In this document: in pieces, positions 44,250-53,039 of the stretch
Position numbering within the stretch: position 1 is the first letter of the stretch
Layout: every line of letters starts with the position of its first letter
Source: Pyrodictiaceae archaeon
GTDB taxonomy: Archaea; Thermoproteota; Thermoprotei_A; Sulfolobales; WANQ01
NCBI GenBank assembly: GCA_015521735.1
Contig: WANQ01000033.1
Location: forward strand, 1-64,000
Length of the DNA: 64,000 nucleotides
Direction of reading: 5' to 3'
Translations under genes and position numbers: made by a program
The notes under the pieces: generated by a model
What the model was told of the DNA's origin: nothing
The model's database searches: none
The model's input: only the letters and a program-made list of their open reading frames with translations

Positions 44250-45236
44250 CTACATAGTAACTATTGTGGCATTAGGGGTATTATTGTTTTCTAGACCATA
44301 CTTAAAGAATAATATAAAGGCTAGGAGAATGCCTAATAATGTGTCTTTTCCAGATGTACCTCCTATTTTACTCACTTTCTCTAATCCTAAAAGAGCGTTA
44401 GCAGGGTCTCCTTGTAGAATTCCTTTTAATAAACCATGCGTGAAATTATTTAGCTCGCCTATTATTGCTCGGGAAAGCATTTGCCTTGAAATCGGTGTTG
44501 TCTTATCCCAGCATCTAGTAATGCATTCGATCATGTACTCAATGCTTTTCCTTAGCTTAGGGCTAAGCCCTATAGCTCTATTAATCCATTGGAAAGTTAC
44601 TAGTAATCCAGATAAGAAGTCATCACCGCTAGGAGTTGTTCCTTCACCTAAACCTATTAGGCTACAAACGTGTCTGCACATGTCTTTACGTGATCCTTGA
44701 GCTATACTCTCAACTAAACCTAATATTACACTATATGCTTTACTAGAGATACCAGGTAAGTTCACATTTTTATTTAAATTAAACACGTTATCCATGTCTA
44801 ACATTTTGAGTAAACTTGTAAATCCTTTATCTGAGGCGTATAGTTCAACTAGGCTTAGTAACTCGCTTACTAGATCTCTAATTAATTTAATACTAGCTGT
44901 GTTTGCGATGCTTAGGTCGGGGGCCCATATCTTGGCTTTGTTGAGCTTTATTAGCAATCTATTATTTATGTTAATTGATTGCCCATTAACTACTACTACG
45001 TCTCTTACACTTAACCCTGCATTGGTAAAAATACTGGCATCAGACGTGTTTAAACGTATCATGTACGCATGCATAGGTAGGTGTAAAGAATCTACGCCTA
45101 TAGTCACTATGTTATCGGCTAAGCCTTCAATATTAACTACCCTACTAAATACTGAGTGCACCTTACCTTTCCTCTCAACTAGTGATAGCAAGTTAACTAG
45201 TCTATAACCTATAAGCATAGCATCTATTACTATCAA
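44250..45236 (-). CDS. allH: DUF2877 protein, oxamate carbamoyltransferase subunit AllH-like
   Basis: A 328-residue DUF2877 protein like E. coli YlbF (AllH). The family signature is LIGLGEGTTPSGDDFLSGLL near 210-230, with GGTSGKDTLLGILLAF near the end. It lies six genes away from AllF and AllG in the same direction, separated by the molybdenum hydroxylase genes. Together they support a complete oxamate carbamoyltransferase. It is probably the first gene of this leftward transcript. Confidence 0.85.
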   Translation of the reverse strand: MIVIDAMLIGYRLVNLLSLVERKGKVHSVFSRVVNIEGLADNIVTIGVDSLHLPMHAYMIRLNTSDASIFTNAGLSVRDVVVVNGQSININNRLLIKLNKAKIWAPDLSIANTASIKLIRDLVSELLSLVELYASDKGFTSLLKMLDMDNVFNLNKNVNLPGISSKAYSVILGLVESIAQGSRKDMCRHVCSLIGLGEGTTPSGDDFLSGLLVTFQWINRAIGLSPKLRKSIEYMIECITRCWDKTTPISRQMLSRAIIGELNNFTHGLLKGILQGDPANALLGLEKVSKIGGTSGKDTLLGILLAFILFFKYGLENNNTPNATIVTM

Positions 45237-45336
45237 GGCAGTTCATCAAACCTACTCTTACTTTGCAGAATAATTATGGTTATTGGTAGCCCTAATCTAA
45301 GTAAAACTTAATACTGAGCCATAGAGAGGGATAAGA

Positions 45337-46086
45337 GTGTCCTTTTCCTGGGTGAGACACATGCCCTATGAACCACCTATGAAGGTATCTGCTACAGAAT
45401 ACAAGGTTAGAGTCCAAGAAATTGAAGGTATACTAAGACCACCTGAATCACCCAAGTTAAAGATACCATATGAGCCTAAGATAATGAAGCTTAAGGATGG
45501 TAGTGAACTCATAATAAGACAGGCTACAATAGATGAAGCACCTAAGATATTAAAAGCCATTAAACCATACTTTGAAGTAGACAAAGACTTCTATGATATC
45601 GTATCGGTTAGAACCTATGCTGAAGTCCTTGGGTGGCTTAGGAAGAGAATCAAAGACCACTTTATACTAATAGGTATTAGGGAGGGAACACTAGTAGGAA
45701 TAGCAAACGCTAGACTATGGAATGATGATATCGTAATAAGCCTACACACAATGGCGTTCGTAAGAGGCTTAAACGTAGGACCAATAATGTATTTAGCAAA
45801 AATGGAGTACTCCTTCGACTTCCTTGGAGTAAAAGAGTGGTGGGCAACATACGAGAGTTACATAGGCTTTAAGACATGGGCAATCAAGCTAGCACAACAA
45901 CAAAAGCCTTGGCCAGAATACCAACATGAACTTGGTGGTGCAAGAGTATACTATAACACGAAATTCGATTGGGAGAACTACATTAAGCCACACTATAAGC
46001 ACTGGATTGAAGGTATTAGACCAGTACCGAAAGAGAAATTAGAACAAACGAAGGACTTCAAAATAATAGAAGAACCTATTGTCTAA
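45337..46086 (+). CDS. GNAT-like acyltransferase domain protein
   Basis: A 249-residue protein with a probable GNAT fold: an N-terminal extension of about 45 residues, then LIIRQATIDEAPKILKAI (typical GNAT strand and helix), HFILIGIREGTLVGIANARL and a FVRGLNVGPIMYLAKMEY segment in the acyl-CoA-binding position. The R/Q-x-x-G-x-G/A loop is not clear, so activity is uncertain. It is divergent from allH and followed by xdhC. A role in the catabolic cluster is inferred from location only. Confidence 0.65.
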   Translation: MSFSWVRHMPYEPPMKVSATEYKVRVQEIEGILRPPESPKLKIPYEPKIMKLKDGSELIIRQATIDEAPKILKAIKPYFEVDKDFYDIVSVRTYAEVLGWLRKRIKDHFILIGIREGTLVGIANARLWNDDIVISLHTMAFVRGLNVGPIMYLAKMEYSFDFLGVKEWWATYESYIGFKTWAIKLAQQQKPWPEYQHELGGARVYYNTKFDWENYIKPHYKHWIEGIRPVPKEKLEQTKDFKIIEEPIV

Positions 46087-46181
46087 AATCATATATTGTA
46101 TTCTTTCTCAACAATACATTTTTTACCACTCCACACACTTCCTTAGATCTAGAGCTATAACACAGTTTATGGTGTTAATTT

Positions 46182-47003
46182 TTGGAAAGTGAAATATTTT
46201 CAACTCTACTGAAAGAAATAAATGAGAAAAGACCAGTAGCTTTAGCTGTTATAGTCTCTAAACTTGGCTCAGGACCACGAGAACCTGGTGCTAAAATGCT
46301 TATTCTAAGCAATGGTAAAACTGTAGGTACAATAGGTGGTGGAAGTTTTGAAAGACTAGTAGTTAAGGAAGCCTTAAAAGCTTTAAAAGAAGGGAAACCT
46401 AGAAAAGTAAAATACGTTTTTAGAAGAGATCATATCCCTAAAGATGCTATAGCCACAAATCTTGAATGTGGTGGTGAAGTCGAGGTATTCATTGATGTAA
46501 TAAAGCCTAAACCACGAGTAATCATAGTAGGAGCAGGACATATAGGTAAGCCAGTAGCTGATTTAGCAAATCTCCTAGGCTATAGAGTAGTAATAGTAGA
46601 CGATAAAAGTGAGCTTGCATCTAAAGATAGGTTTCCGTACGCTGAGAAAATAGTTGTCGATGAAGTATCTAAGGCTATTGAGAAGGTGGGGGTAACTAAT
46701 GAGGACTATGTAGTCATAGTTTATGGTGGTGTTGAAGAAGATTACTCTATACTACGCAAAGTAATAGAGTATAAACCAAGGTATATAGGCTTACTAGGTA
46801 GTAAAAGAAAAATTACATTATTCCTTAAGAGGCTACGAGAGGAAGGAGTTGATGTTGACAAGCTAAAAGGAATCCTATATGCTCCTGTAGGAATAGACAT
46901 TAACGCTGTAACTCCCGAAGAAATAGCTGTTAGTATAATGGCTGAAATAATAGGTTTAGAGAGGGATGCAAAGAACTTACCTCATCTAACTATACTGAAA
47001 TAA
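46182..47003 (+). CDS. xdhC: XdhC/CoxI molybdenum hydroxylase maturation factor
   Basis: A 273-residue protein from a TTG start. The N-terminal XdhC/CoxI domain reads VALAVIVSKLGSGPREPGAK, with GTIGGGSFERLV and the conserved Cys in TNLECGGEVEVF. A C-terminal Rossmann domain begins VIIVGAGHIGKPVADL. The protein binds molybdopterin, helps its sulphuration and loads it into the hydroxylase encoded next door. It is convergent with the mocA gene (4-base gap). Confidence 0.92.
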   Translation: MESEIFSTLLKEINEKRPVALAVIVSKLGSGPREPGAKMLILSNGKTVGTIGGGSFERLVVKEALKALKEGKPRKVKYVFRRDHIPKDAIATNLECGGEVEVFIDVIKPKPRVIIVGAGHIGKPVADLANLLGYRVVIVDDKSELASKDRFPYAEKIVVDEVSKAIEKVGVTNEDYVVIVYGGVEEDYSILRKVIEYKPRYIGLLGSKRKITLFLKRLREEGVDVDKLKGILYAPVGIDINAVTPEEIAVSIMAEIIGLERDAKNLPHLTILK

Positions 47004-47007
47004 CCTA

Positions 47008-47607
47008 TTAGGCTTTTCCAAGTATTTTTAAATCATCTATTGTATCTATGTCAACGATTACCTCAATGCTATTCGTTTCAACTACTACTGTATCTTCAGC
47101 GTATTTTCTAGTTACATATTTTAAGCCCATGGTCTCCTCACTTATACTAAATATGTCCTTGAATAACTTGTCTGAAAATAATATTGGATGTCCTCTCTTA
47201 CCCTTATATGATGCAACTACGATAGGAGCCCTTGTTTCTAGGTACTTTTCTATCACTTTATTGAATATGTATGAAGGCACAAATGCTACATCTGCTGGAT
47301 GTATTATTACAGCTGAAGCCCATCTATAGACAGCTTTTAATCCTTTTTTGACTGACTCCGACATTCCTACCCTATAGTTAGGATTATAGACTATAACAAC
47401 GTCAAGATCAGATATTTGTTGAGATACTTTTTCAGCATCATGTCCTACTACCACTATTACTTCATCAGCCTTAGAATTAAGTGCTGACTCCACTATATGT
47501 CTAATCAAAGGTTTACCCTCTACCGTGTAGAGAAGCTTATTGCCGGGAAACCTCGTACTAAGTCCTGCAGCTAGAATAATAACTGGAATACCGCTCAAGG
47601 ATCTCAA
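47008..47607 (-). CDS. mocA: Molybdenum cofactor nucleotidyltransferase (MocA type)
   Basis: A 199-residue nucleotidyltransferase with the sugar-nucleotide-like signature VIILAAGLSTRFPGNKLL and the MocA-type second motif VVGHDAEKVSQQI. The pair VIIHPADVAFVPS holds the metal-binding Asp. It attaches CMP (or GMP) to molybdopterin for hydroxylase-type enzymes. It lies beside xdhC and close to the hydroxylase genes, which supports a cytidylyltransferase. Confidence 0.88.
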   Translation of the reverse strand: MRSLSGIPVIILAAGLSTRFPGNKLLYTVEGKPLIRHIVESALNSKADEVIVVVGHDAEKVSQQISDLDVVIVYNPNYRVGMSESVKKGLKAVYRWASAVIIHPADVAFVPSYIFNKVIEKYLETRAPIVVASYKGKRGHPILFSDKLFKDIFSISEETMGLKYVTRKYAEDTVVVETNSIEVIVDIDTIDDLKILGKA

Positions 47608-47697
47608 ACCTTAATGCTGTGTTGAGTAATGTCCACTATTATTAAGGAAAAATTTCCTATTAGTGCTTAATGTTTCATATGTATATGAGGGTTTTCA

Positions 47698-48588
47698 TTG
47701 TCGAAGAAGTCTGTGAAGCCGTACTTAGCATTAACTATAGCTGGGTTAAGTATTCCGTGGGCATCAATATTTGCTAGGCTAGCTAATGCTCCAAGCCCAG
47801 TAATAGCTTTATGGCGAACAGTAATATCCTCCATTATATTGTTAATTTCGTCCATAACTGATAGTAATGGCAGATGCACTTTGATAAGAGCATTAAATAA
47901 TACCAAAGACCATGTCCTTATAATTGTTTCAGGTATTATGCTTGCACTACACCTAGCTTTATGGGTTGAATCACTATTTCTATTACCAGTAGCTATAAGT
48001 GTTATTATTGTTGACACATATCCACTGATATCGGTTATAATAGACTATAAGATATTCCGTACTAAGCCATCCTCCTTACAAGTAATTGGTATAACAATCG
48101 CATTTACGAGCATAGTGTTGCTCACGTTGTCTACTGGCATCGAAGGAATAGTGCATCCACTTGGCTTAGTATTTGCCTTTACTGCATCACTTTGCGCTGC
48201 AGTATACTTTAGTATTGGTAGGCATCTACGAAGGAATTATCCAACTACTGTATATGCAGGCTTAGTCTACGGATACGCTTCTTTAACCCTACTATTCTAT
48301 TGTATAAGTCTGGGGTACAAGTTAACTGAATACAGTATTACAACGTGGTTTTACTTCTTAATGTTCGCTATTATTCCTATGCTTGGAGGCCATACAATGA
48401 TTAATTATGCGCTAAGATACGTGAAATTATCCTCAGCTATCTCAATAGTACTAGTTGAGCCTATAGGTGCATCAATATTAGCCGCTATAGCATTATCTGA
48501 GCTTATATCACCGTTGAATTATTTGTTGCTATTATTCGTCGTAACCGGGATATATTTAGCATTACGTAGGAGTATCATTGAAGCATAA
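47698..48588 (+). CDS. EamA/DMT-family transporter
   Basis: A 296-residue, ten-helix drug/metabolite transporter with two EamA repeats (SIPWASIFARLANAPSPVIA and LGLVFAFTASLCAAVYFSIG). The TTG start at 47698 follows TGAGGGTTTTCA. It could export a product or import a metabolite; substrate unknown. It is divergent from mocA and just outside the catabolic cluster, so an export role for an end product such as oxamate is only a guess. Confidence 0.85.
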   Translation: MSKKSVKPYLALTIAGLSIPWASIFARLANAPSPVIALWRTVISSIILLISSITDSNGRCTLIRALNNTKDHVLIIVSGIMLALHLALWVESLFLLPVAISVIIVDTYPLISVIIDYKIFRTKPSSLQVIGITIAFTSIVLLTLSTGIEGIVHPLGLVFAFTASLCAAVYFSIGRHLRRNYPTTVYAGLVYGYASLTLLFYCISLGYKLTEYSITTWFYFLMFAIIPMLGGHTMINYALRYVKLSSAISIVLVEPIGASILAAIALSELISPLNYLLLLFVVTGIYLALRRSIIEA

Positions 48589-48676
48589 TCAGCTTATTTA
48601 GTACTTAAACGTGATATAAAGATATATCTTCTAGTAGCTCTAGCAATGAATGCTAGTACTATGAGGTGATGCCTTT

Positions 48677-49228
48677 TTGGGCTATCAGGGGTTAATTAAA
48701 GCTATAGGTGCATTGAAGAATCATGCAAGAATTGGGTGGCTCATAGAGGGTATACCGAAGTCTATTGCAGAAGATGTTGCCCAACATACTTTTGAAGCAA
48801 GTATCTACGCGTTAGTGTTATCCTATGAGGTGTTAAGAGAAGGCTTCAAAGTTAGTGTCGACAAAGCCCTAGCACTAACAATAATACATGACCTAGGCGA
48901 AGCATTTGTAGGAGATGTCGTTAAGTTTCTCAAGGATTATATAGGTGAAGTAAAAGAACAAGCAGAGATAAAGGCGTTTAAGGAATTCATAAGAGCAGAC
49001 TACTTACTTGAACTATACAAGGAGTATGTAGAAGGTAAAACTCTTGAGGCAAGAATTGCCCGAATAGCTGATATGCTTGCTACATATGTTCAAGCAAAAA
49101 GATACTACATGCAGGGCTTTAAGGATGTAGAACGTATTCTCGTTAACACATATAATTCTATATTAAAGTCGATTGAGAGAAACATTGAACTAAAAAAGCC
49201 AGTACAGAAAATACTATCGTCAATATAG
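48677..49228 (+). CDS. HD-domain phosphohydrolase (YfbR-like)
   Basis: A 183-residue HD hydrolase with HTFEASIYAL supplying the first His, IIHDLGEAFVGD the His-Asp pair and a later Asp in IARIADMLATYVQA. It resembles YfbR-type 5'-nucleotidases acting on deoxynucleoside monophosphates. The TTG start at 48677 follows GAGGTGATGCCTTT. Together with uracil phosphoribosyltransferase downstream it fits nucleotide salvage. Confidence 0.88.
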   Translation: MGYQGLIKAIGALKNHARIGWLIEGIPKSIAEDVAQHTFEASIYALVLSYEVLREGFKVSVDKALALTIIHDLGEAFVGDVVKFLKDYIGEVKEQAEIKAFKEFIRADYLLELYKEYVEGKTLEARIARIADMLATYVQAKRYYMQGFKDVERILVNTYNSILKSIERNIELKKPVQKILSSI

Positions 49229-49320
49229 TGTCTAAGGCAGAATAAAGTTAATGTATAAGCTAAGTCTAGGCTACCAAATATTTATATCTCCCTAATTATA
49301 TGTGAGAATACTGGGTCTAG

Positions 49321-49998
49321 TTGGTAAAAGAAGTAGAGGAAAACATATATTTAATTGATAACCCGTATGCTCAAAACTTGTTAACAATAGTACGTGATAA
49401 GAGTACACCATACCACGTATTTCGTAGGATTTTAGAGGAACTCGGATTCATTGTAGGAGTAGAAATCTCTCACTCGCTTCCAACGTACGAAGTTAAAGTT
49501 GAAACACCATTAGGAGTTAAGGCTAAGGGTCTAAGACTTATCAGTGATGAAAGAATCATATTGATAGCTATAATGAGGGCTTCACTACCCTTCATATGGG
49601 GTCTACTAAAAGCTTATCCTAAGGCTAGACTAGGAGTTATTGTTGCACGAAGAATAGAAGAGACTAAACGATTTGATGAAAAAGGCATGCTATTTGACGT
49701 TGAAATAAGTTATCAGAAATTACCAACAATAGATAATAATGACATAGTAGTAGTAGCTGACCCCATGGTTGCTACAGGGTCAACTATCTCAAGGATACTA
49801 TGGGATGTTAAGAAGAGTAAACCTCTAAAAGTGATAGTAGCTAGTATCATAACTACAGAACATGCTATAAATAGAATAAAGAGTGTTTACCCAGAAACAA
49901 TATTCTATACACTCAGTATAGACAACGAATTGAACGAGAATGGGTTTATCGTTCCAGGTCTAGGAGATGCTGGTGATAGAAGTTTCGGTACATCTTAA
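49321..49998 (+). CDS. upp: Uracil phosphoribosyltransferase
   Basis: A 225-residue enzyme making UMP from uracil and PRPP. The PRPP-binding motif is VVVADPMVATGSTISRIL (about 141-158), with IMRASLPFIWGLL (the MRAG-like region) and a C-terminal GLGDAGDRSFG that forms the uracil site. The TTG start at 49321 is close to the TATA-like TTTATATCTCC near 49280. Its 3' end overlaps the convergent folate gene by four bases. Confidence 0.92.
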   Translation: MVKEVEENIYLIDNPYAQNLLTIVRDKSTPYHVFRRILEELGFIVGVEISHSLPTYEVKVETPLGVKAKGLRLISDERIILIAIMRASLPFIWGLLKAYPKARLGVIVARRIEETKRFDEKGMLFDVEISYQKLPTIDNNDIVVVADPMVATGSTISRILWDVKKSKPLKVIVASIITTEHAINRIKSVYPETIFYTLSIDNELNENGFIVPGLGDAGDRSFGTS

Positions 49999-50759
49999 CG
50001 TCTTAACTGTTTTAAACGTAATAGTTCCTTGAGAATAGGTATGGATTCAAGCTTATCTTCACCTAGTAGATCCCAGTATATTCCCTGAGGCTTAGGTCTA
50101 GGTTTTATTGTTCTTATAATCCTAGTGGGCGTTACTATTATGTCTACAGGGACGTCGTGCTTCTCTCTTGGCAACTCATTGTTAAGTACTTGGAGATCAT
50201 GTACTGTAGTTACGATAGGAGTATCCTCTGTAACCTTCCCTATTTCTCTTAGTATAGCGTATTCTAGTTCAGCATAGCCACCACCCTTACCTATTCTAGT
50301 ACCATAGACGTCAACTGCAACGCTACCAATAACGATTAGGTCTACATCTTTGATACTCATCAAATCCTTTAGCCCTAGTTTACGACCATAAATGAATGCA
50401 CCACGTATAGTAGATGCTTGGGAAAACCTTGAGTAAGGTATATCTCGTGGATTCAATATAAGAAAGCCTTCACGTATACGTGGCGTAGGCATGAGCAAGA
50501 GTTTACCTTCAACTAGGGCCCTAAACCTAACAGGTTTTTGTGGGGAATCAGGGTTAACCTTAACCAACTCTGCTTTACGCCACATACTTAGCTTGAATAA
50601 CTTATTAGCTGCTTCTTCTGCTCCTACAAAATTAGGTATTCTGCCATGAACTGGCTTGGGAAATCTAGCTACACCTTTTTCCTCAAGAAGCTTCCATATC
50701 TTTTCACGTATACTCTTCTTAAACTCCTTAACGTCGACACCCATGATGGCTACCACCAT
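49995..50759 (-). CDS. 5-Formyltetrahydrofolate cyclo-ligase family protein
   Basis: A 254-residue member of the 5-FTHF cyclo-ligase (MTHFS) family. The ATP- and phosphate-binding segment VYGTRIGKGGGYAELEYAIL (the G-x-G-x-G-Y/Y loop) is conserved, as are KAELVKVNPDSPQKPVR and TTVHDLQVL. Archaeal versions are longer at the C-terminus than bacterial ones. The Met at 50744 (MGVDVKEF) may be the true start. The substrate in archaea, with modified folates, is uncertain. Confidence 0.82.
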   Translation of the reverse strand: MVVAIMGVDVKEFKKSIREKIWKLLEEKGVARFPKPVHGRIPNFVGAEEAANKLFKLSMWRKAELVKVNPDSPQKPVRFRALVEGKLLLMPTPRIREGFLILNPRDIPYSRFSQASTIRGAFIYGRKLGLKDLMSIKDVDLIVIGSVAVDVYGTRIGKGGGYAELEYAILREIGKVTEDTPIVTTVHDLQVLNNELPREKHDVPVDIIVTPTRIIRTIKPRPKPQGIYWDLLGEDKLESIPILKELLRLKQLRR

Positions 50760-50830
50760 TTACATCTATTAAGCTAGGTTAACCTAATATTATCTCGCTT
50801 GCGTATCATAGTTACAATGGTGAACTAGTA

Positions 50831-51469
50831 TTGGAGGAGATCGCTGAGATACTGTTGAAGCTTATAGACATGCCTTCACCGAAGGAATTAAACGATGCAT
50901 TACGTAAAATTAGACACGATGTTGTAGTCGAGGTATCAAATATTAATGGAACAAACATTTATAAGGAGCTCATTGAAATTTCTAGACAGAATAGCAAGGT
51001 AAAGATAGTAGAGAGAGACTTAGCTGTAAATGATTTTCCCCCACATAAGCCAGTAACAATAATTCATGGCGCACTAAAAGGACATGTAGTCTTCCTTGGT
51101 GATTTAGAGGATATACTTGTATACAGTTTAAAAGAATACATTGCTGTTGCTGGTAAGGCAATTAATTATAGCTTAAATGAGAATATAGTGAAGATGGCTA
51201 AATCATCTAAGGGATTGAAGAAGATAAAATTATTCATTACACCTGGAGTACCCTGTCTAAAGACTTTGCACTTACTACTACCATTGATAGTCCACGATGA
51301 TAATTTGAGACTATATGTTATAGATGTTCACAGACTAAGCGAATACTATGAAAGGTATAGTAAAGGTGCTTTACCGTTAATGTTAATAAATGATGATAAG
51401 TATCATATAGGTGCACCTAGTAACATAAAAGAACTAGCTAAGATCGTTTACTATGATCTCCAAGGCTGA
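50831..51469 (+). CDS. Thioredoxin-fold protein
   Basis: A 212-residue protein whose C-terminal half looks thioredoxin-like: LFITPGVPCLKTLHLLLPLI, where TPGVPC sits at the CxxC position with only the second Cys kept, and ALPLMLIND with the cis-Pro. The N-terminal half is another thioredoxin-like unit without Cys (VVVEVSNING, VTIIHGALKGHVVFLGD). The duplication resembles archaeal protein disulphide oxidoreductases, but with one active Cys only. TTG start. It is convergent with the metalloprotease-like gene (19-base overlap). Confidence 0.6.
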   Translation: MEEIAEILLKLIDMPSPKELNDALRKIRHDVVVEVSNINGTNIYKELIEISRQNSKVKIVERDLAVNDFPPHKPVTIIHGALKGHVVFLGDLEDILVYSLKEYIAVAGKAINYSLNENIVKMAKSSKGLKKIKLFITPGVPCLKTLHLLLPLIVHDDNLRLYVIDVHRLSEYYERYSKGALPLMLINDDKYHIGAPSNIKELAKIVYYDLQG

Positions 51470-51867
51470 AATAGCTCTAGTGGAATATTGATAATACTAG
51501 AAATTAGTAATACTATCCCAGCTACTTTTACAGATGGAGTATTAGAGCATATCATTAAAACTATTGGTGCTAATAAAATTAGATACGGAGCTAAAGCCAC
51601 TACTATATACCTAACTCTATCTCTATAACTTAGCTCTAGTATGGACTTCTTATCCTGGTATTCCATGATTTCAAGACCTATACCTATGGGTATTCTCTTA
51701 ACCTTGAATACACTTAATCTAAAATTTAAGCCCAATGTTTTAGCAATAACTATGTGGATAGACTCATGTATTATTGGATAAATAAAGACTATCACGAAGT
51801 ATAAGAGGTACTCGCTCATAACTTTTGCAAACACTGCTTTAACACCAAGAATAGTTTCAGCCTCCAC
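51451..51867 (-). CDS. DUF3267-type membrane zinc metalloprotease
   Basis: A 138-residue membrane protein with an HExxH zinc motif inside a helix (YPIIHESIHIVIAKTLGL, about 31-48). Three more hydrophobic helices follow. This fits DUF3267-type or site-2-protease-like membrane proteins. No third ligand is obvious from sequence, as is common in short members. Target unknown. Confidence 0.7.
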   Translation of the reverse strand: MEAETILGVKAVFAKVMSEYLLYFVIVFIYPIIHESIHIVIAKTLGLNFRLSVFKVKRIPIGIGLEIMEYQDKKSILELSYRDRVRYIVVALAPYLILLAPIVLMICSNTPSVKVAGIVLLISSIINIPLELFQPWRS

Positions 51868-52062
51868 TCTTTATAACAGTAACCATGATAGTTTCGGAGT
51901 ACTCTCTGGAAACTATTATTACTTATGGTCTATACATAAAGGTAATACTATGAATAATAGTTGCGCTCAACTACGTAACAACCTACTAATATAAATACTT
52001 GATTTTATAGAGCTTACTACGTAATTTAGGAAAGAGAAAGTGGTTGTTTCCTAGAATAAAAT

Positions 52063-52410
52063 CTAGTCTAGCCCTAATACTTTGTATTTGCCGTCGGGCA
52101 AGGACAGTATACGTCCTTGCTCTAATAGTACTGATAGAGCTCTACGTATCTTGTCCTCACTTGCAATACCCGACAACACTTCATGTAATTCCTTTAGGTT
52201 CATAGGCTTTTCTTTTAAGAGCTCTAATAGTATGTTTCTTAGTTCTTCTTCATTAGGAGCCATCATTACTACAACGTCAGGATCTTCGTAAACTACTCTT
52301 AACTTAACCTTACTCCCTAGTCCACCTTCACTCATATCATTAACCTCCTTTTCTGGACTTTTTAAACCCCACAGATAAGTCTTACGGTTAAAAATAATTT
52401 GTTTACCCAT
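52063..52410 (-). CDS. Winged-helix-like small protein
   Basis: A 115-residue protein; the conserved part probably starts at the Met of MSEGGLGSKV (52335). The C-terminal half resembles a winged helix: LLELLKEKPMNLKELHEVL, DKIRRALSVLLEQGRILSL and a wing PDGKYKVLGL. A possible regulator. The 5' 25 residues from 52410 are basic and not domain-like. A structured RNA candidate lies just upstream. Confidence 0.6.
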   Translation of the reverse strand: MGKQIIFNRKTYLWGLKSPEKEVNDMSEGGLGSKVKLRVVYEDPDVVVMMAPNEEELRNILLELLKEKPMNLKELHEVLSGIASEDKIRRALSVLLEQGRILSLPDGKYKVLGLD

Positions 52411-52448
52411 ACTTCATTGAAATGAGATTACTATAAGCTAGTTCTAGT

Positions 52449-52530
52449 AAAAAGGCTTGGAGGAGGGTCTCTGGCCTAAAGCTTCATCAATTAGTGTTTT
52501 CAGCAGAGGCCTTTGTCGATCATCCCCTCT
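52449..52530 (-). ncRNA. Candidate small structured RNA
   Basis: Read leftward, a TATA-like GATAAATATT (near 52547-52538) is followed about 20 bases later by a GC-rich stretch in AT-rich surroundings and then CTTTTT (52454-52449), terminator-like. Inside, CTGA (D'-like, 52501-52504 area) and TTGATGA (C'-like, near 52484-52490) stand ten bases apart, and GGCCT pairs with AGGCC. The outer C and D boxes are imperfect (GATGATC, no clear CTGA), so a C/D guide RNA is only a candidate; a 5' leader of the next gene is the alternative. Confidence 0.3.
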
Positions 52531-52596
52531 ACTGAAATATTTATCCGGGTTACTAGACTTATTTATGCAACGGCGCACTAGGGAAGCAGCAGCTTA

Positions 52597-52962
52597 GTGG
52601 TGGCTAATATGGAATTACATGAAATAATAGCACGTATACTACGTACTAGTAAGTGTAATCCTATGGGGACTAAGAAGGTCTTAGACCTAGTAAAGGAGTT
52701 TGAGTTAAAACATGATAAAGAAGAACTGGAAAGTCTTCCGGAATGGTCTAAGTGGATTACGTTTATAAAGAACTTCATATCGCCTCTTATCAAAGAGCTT
52801 GAGAAAATGGATTGCTGCAATGCTGCGCAACTAGTAATTGGTGCGATATTGTTTGAGTACCCGTTTATGGAGGACATGGTTAAAGCCTGGATAAAGGATA
52901 AGTGCAATAGTGAATCACGTTGCTGTTGTTGTAGAGAACTACAATCATATGTTGCCTCTTAG
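52597..52962 (+). CDS. Hypothetical Cys-rich small protein
   Basis: A 121-residue helical protein ending in a Cys cluster (KCNSESRCCCCRELQ), with two more Cys in MDCCNAAQ. The start at 52597 (or the Met four codons later) follows GTGGTGGC. The Cys-rich tail could bind metal or form disulphides. I do not recognise the family. Confidence 0.6.
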   Translation: MVANMELHEIIARILRTSKCNPMGTKKVLDLVKEFELKHDKEELESLPEWSKWITFIKNFISPLIKELEKMDCCNAAQLVIGAILFEYPFMEDMVKAWIKDKCNSESRCCCCRELQSYVAS

Positions 52963-53039
52963 AAGTACATGGTCTATTTAACTAAATTTTTATAGCCCTA
53001 ATCTTCTATTAAAGTAGTATAGGTACAATTTAGTGCTAC

